From the NCBI RefSeq assembly GCF_000737065.1, contig NZ_AQRC01000011.1, forward strand, positions 62,001 to 126,000: a DNA stretch of 64,000 bases. The letters are read 5' to 3'. Position 1 is the stretch's first letter, and every line of letters starts with the position of its first letter. The notes under the pieces are model-generated. The model was given only the letters and a program-made list of their open reading frames with translations. It had not been told where the DNA came from and made no database searches. The translations under genes were made by a program, and so were the position numbers. Source of the stretch: Thioclava atlantica. Lineage in GTDB: Bacteria > Pseudomonadota > Alphaproteobacteria > Rhodobacterales > Rhodobacteraceae. Below, one piece after another: positions 24,204-32,187 of this stretch.

Positions 24204-25136
24204 ATGACGATCCACACCAACGACGACGCGTATGAACCCGCTCACACCGCATCCCATACCGCTCACGCGCTCGACGAGTTGCAGCTCTATGGCTACCGCC
24301 CCTTTGACGAGCCCGATCCGCGCCCGATGCCCGATGGGCAGCGCCTCGCGGTCGCCGTCGCCGACATCTTCGACGCCCTCGTCGCGACGCTGGAAGACAC
24401 CCGCATGGAACCGGACCTCGAAGAGGTGCTCTGGGGCCAGGTCAACCTCTTCCACCGCGCCACGGCCCGGATCGAGCGGTCGCTCGATGAGAACGAGCAG
24501 GCGCAGCGCCGCCTCCAGCGTGAGCAGGACGGCTCCGAGGTGAAATCCACCGAACTCGAGCGTCTGACGGCCGAAGGCCTGACGCTGATCGAACGGCGCA
24601 ACTGCATGGACATGATGCGCGATCACGCCGCGACCGAGTTCGTCCATCACACGGGATCGACCTGGCGGCCTCGCACCGGTTCGATGGTGAACTGCCAGCA
24701 CATGACCGCTGCGCTGATCGACAGCCGCGACTTCCTGGCCGCGAAGCGCCGCGCGGAAACCGAGGTGATGTTGCCCGCAGGCCCCAAGGTCGCCCTCACC
24801 GGCGGGACCGACTTCAACGATCACCGCCTGATCTGGGGCAAGCTCGACCAGGTCCGGACCAAGTATCCCGACATGGTCCTGTTACACGGTGGCAGCCCCA
24901 AAGGCGCAGAACTCATCGCCGCCAAATGGGCCGAAGCCCGGGGCGTGACGCAGGTTGCCTTCAAGCCTGACTGGACCAAACACGCCAAGGCCGCGCCCTT
25001 CAAACGAAACGATGCGATGCTGGATGTGCTCCCGGTCGGAGTCCTCGTCTTCCCCGGGACCGGTATCCAGGAAAACCTAGCCGACAAGGCCACGAAGCTG
25101 GGTATCCCAGTCATGAAGTTCGAGAAGGGGGCGTGA
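24204..25136 (+). CDS. DUF2493 (SLOG-like) protein
   Basis: 310 aa with GGAGG 11 nt upstream. The first 190 residues are helical and acidic (HALDELQLYGYRPFDEPDP, FDALVATLEDTRMEPDLEEV). From about residue 194 the DUF2493/YspA-like domain begins: VALTGGTDFNDHRLIWGKLD, then LLHGGSPKGAELIAAKWAE and VLVFPGTGIQENLADKA. This is a Rossmann fold of the SLOG type that binds nucleotide ligands. These genes regularly follow strawberry-notch and toprim genes on plasmids. The ligand is unknown. An intrinsic terminator overlaps the stop codon. Confidence 0.88.
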   Translation: MTIHTNDDAYEPAHTASHTAHALDELQLYGYRPFDEPDPRPMPDGQRLAVAVADIFDALVATLEDTRMEPDLEEVLWGQVNLFHRATARIERSLDENEQAQRRLQREQDGSEVKSTELERLTAEGLTLIERRNCMDMMRDHAATEFVHHTGSTWRPRTGSMVNCQHMTAALIDSRDFLAAKRRAETEVMLPAGPKVALTGGTDFNDHRLIWGKLDQVRTKYPDMVLLHGGSPKGAELIAAKWAEARGVTQVAFKPDWTKHAKAAPFKRNDAMLDVLPVGVLVFPGTGIQENLADKATKLGIPVMKFEKGA

Positions 25137-25146
25137 GCCCCCTTTT
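25126..25146 (+). terminator. Rho-independent terminator overlapping the DUF2493 stop codon
   Basis: A GGGGGC / GCCCCC stem with a GTGA loop (containing the stop codon's TGA) is followed by TTTT. It separates the plasmid accessory run from the restriction cluster. Confidence 0.85.
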
Positions 25147-25260
25147 CTGTTGCTTAGGGGTGCATAGAGTGAAAGCGCCAGGAAATACCGGTAATTCCAA
25201 CGCTTGCGCGTGGGGTCTCGTAGTCTGGTGGTAGGGTGAAAAGCAAAAGGAGATCGTTCG

Positions 25261-25890
25261 ATGAAGACCGATTTGGTTGAGAAACGCTGTATACACTGCG
25301 CTCGAGCAATTACGCGCTCGACCAGCTCCCGTGATCATATTCCATCCAAGTTCCTCCTTGTTCACCCTTACCCTGACAACATTGAAACGATCCGGGTTTG
25401 CACCGAATGCAACAGATCGTTCGCGCAGGACGAGGAGTATATGGCGGCGTTCCTTGGGACGCTGCTCTGGAACGGGGACGAACCGAAGTCACAGCTGGAG
25501 CGAATTCTCGAGAGTAATTGGGTTCTTCAGGACGATCTTGACGATAGCCTTTTCATCGTTACGTCGGATGCCAAGCAACGCATTGCGCTCGAGCCAGATG
25601 AACAGCGTCTCCGGCGTGTCGTGTCCAAGAATGCGGTTGGCCACATGTTTCTCGCTCTCGGGGTTGCTCCGCGACCGTCTAAGATCTCCATTTGCGTGCT
25701 TGAGAATTTGCCCTACGCGGTGAGGGAAGGACTCTACGGACTATCGACAGGATGGATCACGGTTCAGGAGGGGGCATACCGCTATCAGCTTGTCGATCAG
25801 GGCGCGCTTGTTGTGCGTTCAGTCATCCATGAGTTCTTGGCGACGGAGGCGATTTGGCCGTCTCCAATCGGTCACTCGGCGGGCTATTGA
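25261..25890 (+). CDS. HNH-type zinc-finger endonuclease-like protein
   Basis: 209 aa with AAGGAG 7 nt upstream. The N-terminal third has the HNH pattern: CIHCARA, then SSRDHIPSKFLL, then IRVCTECNRSFAQDEEYM, i.e. two CxxC zinc knuckles around a DHIP histidine. The remaining 130 residues show no known domain. The gene ends 1 nt before vsr, and heads a run with vsr, a cytosine methyltransferase and a GIY-YIG endonuclease. It is therefore likely part of, or a passenger in, the restriction-modification locus. Nuclease activity is inferred. Confidence 0.75.
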   Translation: MKTDLVEKRCIHCARAITRSTSSRDHIPSKFLLVHPYPDNIETIRVCTECNRSFAQDEEYMAAFLGTLLWNGDEPKSQLERILESNWVLQDDLDDSLFIVTSDAKQRIALEPDEQRLRRVVSKNAVGHMFLALGVAPRPSKISICVLENLPYAVREGLYGLSTGWITVQEGAYRYQLVDQGALVVRSVIHEFLATEAIWPSPIGHSAGY

Positions 25891-25891
25891 C

Positions 25892-26383
25892 GTGAAGCGA
25901 CGGGGAACGCTGTTGACGCGATCGGAGCAGATGTCGCGGATTCGATCCAAGAACACGAAACCCGAGATGCTTATACGGCGCGGGCTCCATGCTCGAGGCT
26001 ATCGCTATCGACTGCACCAGAAAAACCTGCCCGGAACTCCCGATGTAGTGCTTAAAAAGCACGGGGCCGTAATAGAGGTCAGAGGGTGCTTTTGGCATGG
26101 GCATGACGGCTGCGGTCGACGGCCCAACACGCACCAGGATTTCTGGAATACAAAGATCGACCGAAATCGCGAGAGGGATCGGGAAAACGAGCGCCTTCTT
26201 GTTCAGGCCGGTTGGCGAGTTCTGATTGTTTGGGAGTGTTGCATGGTGGGCAAGGGTCGATGGAAACCGGAAGCCTTGCTTGACGCAGTCGGCGCTTGGT
26301 TGGTCTCGGGTAAGAATTTCGAAGAATTTGAAGGGCAGAACGGCGATCGAAGTGGAGACCAATCTGTGGGGGATGCTTGTTAG
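25892..26383 (+). CDS. vsr: Very-short-patch repair endonuclease
   Basis: 163 aa from GTG 25892, which lies 1 nt after the HNH gene. ATG 25931 would drop part of the conserved N-terminus. The Vsr fold is clear: MSRIRSKNTKPEMLIRRGLH, YRYRLHQKNLPGTPDVVL (catalytic Asp, about residue 50), VIEVRGCFWHGHDGCGR (zinc/active-site His), then GWRVLIVWECC. Vsr nicks T:G mismatches left when 5-methylcytosine deaminates. Here it should protect the sites methylated by the C5-methyltransferase encoded downstream. Confidence 0.93.
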   Translation: MKRRGTLLTRSEQMSRIRSKNTKPEMLIRRGLHARGYRYRLHQKNLPGTPDVVLKKHGAVIEVRGCFWHGHDGCGRRPNTHQDFWNTKIDRNRERDRENERLLVQAGWRVLIVWECCMVGKGRWKPEALLDAVGAWLVSGKNFEEFEGQNGDRSGDQSVGDAC

Positions 26384-26470
26384 GGGTTTAACCAGATGTT
26401 GTCAATCTTTTCTTGATACTTGACACGGACTTTGGTCTAAGTCGGTGAAAACACCTGCAGGAGGAACGGC

Positions 26471-27688
26471 ATGTCGAGCGAGCAGCCTGTCAAGCCCTTG
26501 ATACGGAAATCGGTGGAGCTTTTCGCTGGTGCGGGCGGTCTTGGCATTGGGCTTGCGCAGTCGGGTTTCGTTCCACAGATGGTGGTCGAGTACAACAAAT
26601 GGTGCTGCGACACACTCCGCGACAATCACGGAATCCTTGGCGATGACGGTCGGTCAGATGGTAAGAGCCCGTGGCGGGTTTTTGAGGGCGATGTCCGCAA
26701 GGTCGACTTCAGACCGTTGGCGGGAAAACTCGATCTGATCTCAGGTGGTCCACCATGCCAACCCTTCAGCCTTGGTGGGCGTCACCGCGCATACGATGAC
26801 GCTCGCGACATGTTTCCACAAGCGGTTCGGGCGGTTCGGGAGGCACGGCCTCGGGCATTTGTCTTCGAGAACGTAAAAGGACTGACCCGGGCGTCATTTC
26901 TCAGTTACTTTGAATATGTGAAGCTCCAGATGGAACACCCCGAGCTAGTCGCTCGTCCTGACGAGGAGTGGCAGGACCACCTTCGCCGTCTCGAGCAACA
27001 TCATACCTCCACAAGACGCCCCGGACTGCATTATCAGGTGGTCACAAAGCTTCTGAACTCGGCGAACTATGGAGTGCCGCAAAAGCGCGAGCGTGTGCTC
27101 TTCGTTGGTTTTCGAGACGACGTGGACGCGAGGTGGTCATTCGGGCCGGGCGATTTCACACAAGAGGCACTCGTTTGGGACCAGATGTTCGGTGACTACT
27201 GGGAGCGTCATAGCGTTGCCAAGAAAGACCGAGTTCTCGAAGGACGGGCACTGCAGTTGTCAAAGCGCCTATCGGTCGAAGAGAAGCCGGAGAGCCTGCC
27301 GTGGCGCACGACGCGGGACGCGATTGGAGACCTGCCGGACCCGGAGGGAGCTAAGAGTTCGCACCAGGTCCTGGATCATCGCTTCCAACCCAACGCGAAG
27401 GTCTATCCAGGCCATACCGGCAGCTATCTCGATGAGCCATCCAAAACCCTTAAGGCCGGAGTTCACGGTGTGCCCGGCGGAGAGAACATGCTGCGCCGGG
27501 CAGATGGCTCTGTCCGATATTTCACGGTTCGCGAAGGTGCCAGGATCCAAACATTCCCCGATGGGTACAAATTTCACGGCGCATGGACTGAATGCATGCG
27601 ACAACTGGGGAACGCCGTTCCCGCAGAGCTTGCGAGAGTTGTCGGCGACAGCGTTGCCGCGAGGCTGAACGAGTCCGAGGCCGCTTAG
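26471..27688 (+). CDS. DNA (cytosine-5) methyltransferase
   Basis: 405 aa with GGAGGAAC upstream of the ATG. C5-methyltransferase motifs in order: I ELFAGAGGLGIGLAQSGF, IV ISGGPPCQPFSLGGR (catalytic Cys, about residue 96), VI AFVFENVKGL, VIII QKRERVLFVGF, IX and X ARIQTFPDGY and MRQLGNAVP. The target-recognition region lies at about residues 215-330. The partner endonuclease belongs to the Eco29kI group, whose prototype cuts CCGCGG, so the same target is possible (inference). It starts 87 nt after vsr and ends 2 nt before the endonuclease gene. Confidence 0.95.
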   Translation: MSSEQPVKPLIRKSVELFAGAGGLGIGLAQSGFVPQMVVEYNKWCCDTLRDNHGILGDDGRSDGKSPWRVFEGDVRKVDFRPLAGKLDLISGGPPCQPFSLGGRHRAYDDARDMFPQAVRAVREARPRAFVFENVKGLTRASFLSYFEYVKLQMEHPELVARPDEEWQDHLRRLEQHHTSTRRPGLHYQVVTKLLNSANYGVPQKRERVLFVGFRDDVDARWSFGPGDFTQEALVWDQMFGDYWERHSVAKKDRVLEGRALQLSKRLSVEEKPESLPWRTTRDAIGDLPDPEGAKSSHQVLDHRFQPNAKVYPGHTGSYLDEPSKTLKAGVHGVPGGENMLRRADGSVRYFTVREGARIQTFPDGYKFHGAWTECMRQLGNAVPAELARVVGDSVAARLNESEAA

Positions 27689-27690
27689 CG

Positions 27691-28566
27691 ATGGCACGCC
27701 GACCTGAGCTCGAGAAAGCGGATGAGACATCGGCTGCTTTGGAGCAGTTCGCAGAAATGGTGCGGGTAGCGGAGATGACCGCACCTTCGCGCAAGCGCGT
27801 TCTGGCGGCCATCTCCGATATGAAGGAGGCTTTACTCCAACTGGAGCGGAACATTGATCCGATACGATTGCCGGATGCGTTTTTTGATCCCTCGGAACCG
27901 CGTTTGATTGGGCATTTTGTGGCCTTGGCCCTGCTATCGCAAGAACGCTTGCCGCTCGGAGCGATCACGCCTTTCTATGGGTCCGGTGTGTATGCGATTT
28001 ACTACAGGGGGCCTGCCGATATTTACGCGCCGATTTCCGGCACCGAGACTCCCATCTATGTTGGGAAGGCCGATCCCCCGACCGGTGCGAAAACTGTTGT
28101 GGAGCAGGAGACAAGACTCTTTAGTCGATTGAACGAGCATCGTAAAAACATCGAGAAAGTGGCGGGGATCGATCTCAAGGACTTCGAGTGCCGAGCCTTG
28201 GCCGTGCAAAGTGGTTACCAAGCCGCCGCCGAGAACCATCTAATCCGTCTGTTCTGGCCGATATGGAACAACGAAACCAAGATACTTTTCGGGATCGGCA
28301 AACATGGTGACGCCGCGTCCACCCGTGCGAACAACAAATCGCCGTGGGATACGATACATCCAGGTCGAGCGTGGGCAGCGGGGAATCCAGAGGCCAAGTC
28401 CACAGAGAGTATTCGCTCGGAGGTCGCCGAGCATTTCCGAACCAAGCCAATCTTCAGGACGACGGAGGATATTTTCAACGCGTTTGCCGAAGGCATTCGT
28501 CAAGCTGACCGGTTCGACCCGGACAGGGAGAAAGAAATGGAAGAAAAGCCTGGTGATCCCGAGTAA
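27691..28566 (+). CDS. Eco29kI-family GIY-YIG restriction endonuclease
   Basis: 291 aa, starting 2 nt after the methyltransferase. The GIY-YIG core is seen as SGVYAIYYRG (about residue 98) and TPIYVGKADP (about 121), then RLNEHRKNIE with the catalytic Arg/His region, DFECRALAV, and AAAENHLIRLFWPIWN with the metal-binding Glu and Asn. This matches the Eco29kI/NgoMIII group, which cuts within CCGCGG to leave 3' overhangs. Recognition in this homologue is inferred. The C-terminus is highly charged. Together with the methyltransferase it forms a type II restriction-modification pair. Confidence 0.9.
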   Translation: MARRPELEKADETSAALEQFAEMVRVAEMTAPSRKRVLAAISDMKEALLQLERNIDPIRLPDAFFDPSEPRLIGHFVALALLSQERLPLGAITPFYGSGVYAIYYRGPADIYAPISGTETPIYVGKADPPTGAKTVVEQETRLFSRLNEHRKNIEKVAGIDLKDFECRALAVQSGYQAAAENHLIRLFWPIWNNETKILFGIGKHGDAASTRANNKSPWDTIHPGRAWAAGNPEAKSTESIRSEVAEHFRTKPIFRTTEDIFNAFAEGIRQADRFDPDREKEMEEKPGDPE

Positions 28567-28629
28567 CTATTGAACTATCTGATCTTACATAAATTGGATT
28601 ATCGGATTTTTGGTAAGCCACGGTTTTAA

Positions 28630-29751
28630 TTACAATTTTGAAGCATCTTGGTTGAGGTTCAACCAGTACCTCGTATGGCGTCGCTCACCGGTCCGGCTGA
28701 GCGCACCTTTCTCGACCAGGTCCTGCAGATCGCGGGTCGCGGTTGCGCGTGAAGTTCCGGTGATCTTGAGATAGTTGTCGGCGCTAAGGCCGCCTTTGAA
28801 ACCGCCAGGGCCTTCCTGAAACATTCGAGCGATGGCCTTGGCCTGGCGTTCGTTCAAGTGGTCTCTGTGACGATCGTAGAAGTGTGCCTTGCTGATGAAG
28901 AAGCCGACGCGGTCGAGTGTTGCCTGTTGGGCCTTCAAGACAACTTCTGCGAACCAGACGAGCCAATCGGTCACGTCGAGCGTTTTTTGATGCTGCTCGA
29001 GCTGGTCGTAGTATGCCTTGCGCTCCTTCTCGATGGTGAAGGCGAGCGAGATGAGGGTCGGCTGGTCAATGTTCTGCGCCAGCGACTTTTCAGCGAGGGC
29101 GCGACCCAAGCGACCGTTGCCGTCTTCGAATGGGTGGATGCTCTCGAAATAGAGGTGGCTTAGCCCTGCGCGCGTCAGCGCTGGACGCGGCTCTGCTCCC
29201 CCCGGCCCGGTCTTGTTGAACCAATCCGCGTATCGCTCCATCTCAGGCATGACCCGCTCCGAGGGTGGCGCTTCGAAATGTATCGTGGGCCGGTCAAGGC
29301 GGCCGGAAACGATTTGCATCGCCTCGGCGTGTTGTCGGTAGGCCCCGATGGTTTCCAACCGACGATCATGGGACAGGAGCATCCGATGCCAGCGGTACAG
29401 TGTCTCATGGGTCAGCGGCTCTGCAAAATTGGAATAGACGTCGACCATCATTTCCGCGACGCCCTGTTCGCGCGGTTTGGCAGGGTAGCTGTCCGGATCG
29501 AGGCCCAGATGGCGGCGCAGCGAAGACTGGACACTGAGCCGATCGAGGATTTCACCCTCGATGGCGCTCGTCTGCATCGCTTCCTCGCTGAGAAGTTCGA
29601 TGCGGAGTTGCTCGCGCTCCGGCTGGCTGACATGATGGACCGCGCCGAGGATTTCTCCGGACGACAGCAGAAACTTCTGCTCGAACGCCTCCAGAGCGGA
29701 GGCGTCATACCGGAAATCCGGCCAATCGGGCAGCGTCCAGTTCCAAGCCAT
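28630..29751 (-). CDS. fic: Fic-family protein with N-terminal inhibitory helix
   Basis: 373 aa. The DUF4172-type N-terminal domain (MAWNWTLPDWPDFRYD) contains the inhibition motif T-S-A-I-E-G (residues 61-66, (S/T)xxxE(G/N)), so this is a class II, self-inhibited Fic enzyme. The active motif HPFEDGNGRLGR (about 206-217) is intact, implying AMP transfer from ATP to a target hydroxyl. The C-terminus has a winged helix (LKITGTSRATATRDLQDLVEKGAL), suggesting DNA binding and self-regulation. A perfect inverted repeat overlaps its start codon. It is convergent with the restriction endonuclease gene. Confidence 0.93.
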   Translation of the reverse strand: MAWNWTLPDWPDFRYDASALEAFEQKFLLSSGEILGAVHHVSQPEREQLRIELLSEEAMQTSAIEGEILDRLSVQSSLRRHLGLDPDSYPAKPREQGVAEMMVDVYSNFAEPLTHETLYRWHRMLLSHDRRLETIGAYRQHAEAMQIVSGRLDRPTIHFEAPPSERVMPEMERYADWFNKTGPGGAEPRPALTRAGLSHLYFESIHPFEDGNGRLGRALAEKSLAQNIDQPTLISLAFTIEKERKAYYDQLEQHQKTLDVTDWLVWFAEVVLKAQQATLDRVGFFISKAHFYDRHRDHLNERQAKAIARMFQEGPGGFKGGLSADNYLKITGTSRATATRDLQDLVEKGALSRTGERRHTRYWLNLNQDASKL

Positions 29752-29780
29752 GAGTTATAGACATCCTTTCTATAACTCAT
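29750..29780 (-). promoter_or_regulatory. 11-bp inverted repeat over the fic start codon
   Basis: Perfect arms ATGAGTTATAG / CTATAACTCAT with a 9-nt loop. In the fic mRNA the loop shows AAAGGATGT, the only purine-rich ribosome-binding site, and the right arm contains the ATG. It could be an operator for the protein's own winged helix, or an RNA hairpin controlling translation. Confidence 0.6.
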
Positions 29781-29871
29781 ATCTAGATCACCTCTGAGGC
29801 ATAGAAGTCAACTCTATCGCTCAAAGGACCTGCGGGATGGTATGACCCACAAACCGACGCGAGGCCTTGAG

Positions 29872-30111
29872 CTAGGCCTTTTCAAGGTGCGTCAGATCTT
29901 GCTGACGCGGTCTGGGGATCTTTGGATCGACAGGGTTCTGTTCCGGCGCTGGAATGAATGGCTCATAGCGAACGTCCGCCATGGCACCGTCGAACCAGGC
30001 AGGCTGCACGTCACCATTGTTCCATTGGTAAAGGTAGCCAACCAGATTTTCAGATGTCTTGCAGAGGATGCGCATGATCGGTTCGCCAGTCAGGCGGGGC
30101 TTCGTGTTCAT
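29872..30111 (-). CDS. Small hypothetical protein of the transfer region
   Basis: 79 aa. The start at 30111 is chosen because GGAGG lies about 8 nt upstream. The sequence MNTKPRLTGEPIMRILCKTSE, then YLYQWNNGDVQPAWFDG and EPFIPAPEQNP, has no recognised motif. It lies downstream of the VirC-like genes on the same strand, separated from them by a strong hairpin at 30217-30242, and is the last gene of that leftward set. Confidence 0.55.
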   Translation of the reverse strand: MNTKPRLTGEPIMRILCKTSENLVGYLYQWNNGDVQPAWFDGAMADVRYEPFIPAPEQNPVDPKIPRPRQQDLTHLEKA

Positions 30112-30216
30112 AATGCGTTCCTCCAAAATGGACCTCGTAACTCGTCACCACTGAGGTCTGAAATTCCCTATGACGCTCATTAGCGCCACGCTTTCCGCAA
30201 CTGCAAGGCGAGCTTC

Positions 30217-30242
30217 CGCCGGTGGGCGAAAATCCACCGGCG
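30217..30242 (-). terminator. Hairpin after the VirC2-like gene
   Basis: A perfect 9-bp stem (CGCCGGTGG / CCACCGGCG) with an 8-nt loop lies 31 nt past the VirC2-like stop codon in its reading direction. It lacks a clear T-run. Confidence 0.5.
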
Positions 30243-30272
30243 AAACGCAAGTTATCTTTTCAGATAGGTATC

Positions 30273-30983
30273 TTACGGTTCATGCGGCGATGCAGCGCGA
30301 ACCGCAATTTCTTCCAAGATTTTGTCGATCTCGCCCCATATGCGTGGTTCCACTTGGCCGCGGATCAGAGCCCATTTACTCAAGACGTCGAGGGGGTCGT
30401 GGTCCCGGAGGAGGACACCCAGGCTGGCCGCATCTACTGCCAGAGATGTACGGGCCTGCCACTGCGTGTTTCGAGTGCGCCGCTCCTCAGCAATTGGCGC
30501 AAAGACCGGCGACAGTTGCCAGCCTTTGACTGCACGGCGCAGGGCGGCACGCACCACATGGGCGGGTTCAACACCACAAGCCTCCAGCGCCCCTTCCTGT
30601 CGCTCGAGTGCGTTGACCCTGATGTCGATCTTCCGGGTCGGGCTCAAAGCGCGTGCCGAAACGGGAGCTCTCAGGCTGGTATGCGGGTCAGAGCTTTCCG
30701 CGGTGACATGGTGCGGCGCCACGGCACTTTTCGGCGCACGCTCCGACTCGTGCCGATCAGCGCCAACGTCAGCGACTGGGGTGCCTGTCTTTGTTGCTGT
30801 GACCTGTGCCTCATCTTCCTTCCCGGGAATCTCGCGGTCACCTTGTTGCAGGGTGGCGGCGTAGGCTGGGTCGGGCCTGGTGATGGTCGGGATCTTCTTG
30901 CGCAATCGACTGTCCTCACGCAGCAAGAATGTTGTTGAGAATGTCCGTCGCCTCCTCAAGCGCCTCGACGACATGACGTACAT
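30273..30983 (-). CDS. VirC2-like conjugal transfer / DNA-binding protein
   Basis: 236 aa if the farthest ATG is used. This overlaps the ParA-like gene by 68 bp, so a downstream TTG near 30926 is equally possible. The N-terminal 100 residues are charged and disordered. The C-terminal domain (RKIDIRVNALERQEGALEACG, then VEPAHVVRAALRRAVKGWQL) looks like a ribbon-helix-helix DNA-binding domain, as in Agrobacterium VirC2. VirC1/VirC2 enhance relaxosome activity at the transfer origin. Its position beside a VirC1/ParA-like gene and the candidate oriT supports this, but sequence similarity was judged by eye only. Confidence 0.6.
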   Translation of the reverse strand: MYVMSSRRLRRRRTFSTTFLLREDSRLRKKIPTITRPDPAYAATLQQGDREIPGKEDEAQVTATKTGTPVADVGADRHESERAPKSAVAPHHVTAESSDPHTSLRAPVSARALSPTRKIDIRVNALERQEGALEACGVEPAHVVRAALRRAVKGWQLSPVFAPIAEERRTRNTQWQARTSLAVDAASLGVLLRDHDPLDVLSKWALIRGQVEPRIWGEIDKILEEIAVRAASPHEP

Positions 30984-31635
30984 GTGGACGCATAAGGGGG
31001 TTCGGATCGGATTGCTTTTCCAGCGCCAAGGCGTGGAGAAGCCCCTTCTGGTCCATCTCCTTGTAAGTGTTCCGTCGCATCATGACGGTCTCAATCACCG
31101 GAAAACGGGTGAGCGCTTCTTCAATCAGGGCGGCGTCAGCACGGGTCGTTTTCGGGTCGACCATGTTGAGGACAACGTGGTGGCGCGGAAGGCTGGAGGG
31201 GTCGTCAACACGGGATTTCAGCTTCTCATACCAATCGGCAGTCTGCGCGCCGACATCGAAATCAGACGTCGACAGCATGACGGGCGTCACAATGTGGTCC
31301 GCAAGCACCGCGATGCCGTCTGACCATTCGGCACCGACCCCTGCGGTATCGATGAAGATGAAGTCTGCCGTGCCTGCCATGTAGACCTGATCGATCTGAT
31401 CCTCGACACCCGCCACGCTTTCGACGGTGGCCGAGCAGAGAAGCGGCGAACTCAGCCCACCGGCTTCCGCCCGAGCATGCCAGGCACCGAGTACTCTCGT
31501 GCTGTCCGTGTCGATCAACATCACTCTGCGTCCGGCGGCGATCGCGGCGCTGATCAAGGCGCGCGAAAGCGTCGTTTTGCCACTGCCCCCTTTCCGGGCC
31601 ATCGCTGCGATCACCACAAGATTTTCGTTCGGCAT
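30916..31635 (-). CDS. ParA/VirC1-like ATPase
   Basis: 239 aa. Start 31635 has GAGGG 5 nt upstream. It shows a deviant Walker A MARKGGSGKTTLSRAL (about residues 12-22), MLIDTDS (A' motif), FIFIDTAG (Walker B) and the ParA-type FDVGAQTADWYEKL stretch. No N-terminal helix-turn-helix is present, as in small ParA/VirC1 proteins. In Agrobacterium VirC1 drives relaxosome assembly and delivery to the transfer channel; otherwise ParA partitions plasmids. The neighbourhood (VirC2-like, oriT-like DNA, relaxase) favours the transfer role, but no separate parB was seen. Confidence 0.88.
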   Translation of the reverse strand: MPNENLVVIAAMARKGGSGKTTLSRALISAAIAAGRRVMLIDTDSTRVLGAWHARAEAGGLSSPLLCSATVESVAGVEDQIDQVYMAGTADFIFIDTAGVGAEWSDGIAVLADHIVTPVMLSTSDFDVGAQTADWYEKLKSRVDDPSSLPRHHVVLNMVDPKTTRADAALIEEALTRFPVIETVMMRRNTYKEMDQKGLLHALALEKQSDPNPLMRPHVRHVVEALEEATDILNNILAA

Positions 31636-31649
31636 TCTGACCCTCGGCA

Positions 31650-31678
31650 AAAATAGTGAATCGCAACGATAATGCTAA
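31650..31678 (-). promoter_or_regulatory. Promoter of the ParA/VirC1-like operon
   Basis: On the minus strand TTAGCA (31678-31673) and TATTTT (31655-31650) are exactly 17 bp apart and end 14 nt before the start codon. A direct repeat TTTAGC-N5-TTTAGC overlaps the -35 region and may be an operator. Confidence 0.6.
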
Positions 31679-32187
31679 AGTGTCGCTAAACGCATGAGGC
31701 GGAGGGGTCAAGCAGAAGTCGGGATGCGACCCGCGTTTGGCATGCAGCGGGCGGCGTTGTGCGATGACCGTGCGACGTCTGCCGTGGCGCCTTCAGCATT
31801 CGTCGCGGGGCACGACACACCCTCCAAATGTCGGGATGCGCTCGGCGATGTACTGCGGACGGAATGCAGGTGACGGATAGCGCGCGCCAGACGACGGGAG
31901 GCAGTCTCGCGTATGTCGTTACGCGGGTGACGCGAGACGGTCAGCACGCGGCAAAACCCGTCTTGCGGGGTGCAAGGGACGGGGCGCCAAAGACGCGATA
32001 CGCGATGCGGGGACCGCATCGCGTGGTGCCATGAGCGCGAAGCGCGATCCATTTGACAAAGGACGGGAAATCGCCCCTGCAGGGCGATTTTCTACATTGA
32101 GTACAAGCCCTTATAGCCGACTCCACTTGCGTTGGGAGTCGGCGGGCTTGTACGAAGTTGGCAAGAAATAGGAACGTTAACTTCAAA
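31679..32187. other. Non-coding, inverted-repeat-rich region, candidate oriT
   Basis: About 510 bp between the leftward virC-like genes and the rightward mobC-relaxase-virD4 genes. It contains at least four inverted repeats: TCTCGCGT/ACGCGAGA (31905-31937), a 10-bp pair with a 3-nt loop (32001-32023), AAATCGCCC/GGGCGATTT (32068-32090) and the nested pair at 32101-32153. This position and structure fit a transfer origin with relaxase-binding and nic sites. The exact nic site cannot be named. Confidence 0.6.
32101..32153. repeat. Nested double inverted repeat 5' of mobC-like gene
   Basis: Outer arms GTACAAGCCC / GGGCTTGTAC (10 bp) and inner arms GCCGACTCC / GGAGTCGGC (9 bp), all perfect, with TTATA on one side only and a 10-nt central loop. 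It sits 34 nt before the mobC-like start codon. Candidate relaxase-binding site or operator. Confidence 0.75.

Noticed and set aside
26384-26470. TTGACA at 26420-26425 as the methyltransferase promoter
   Set aside because: No acceptable -10 element lies 16-18 bp downstream, so no promoter is claimed.
31828-32034. Short plus-strand frame in the candidate oriT
   Set aside because: It lies across strong inverted repeats and has no ribosome-binding site or motif.
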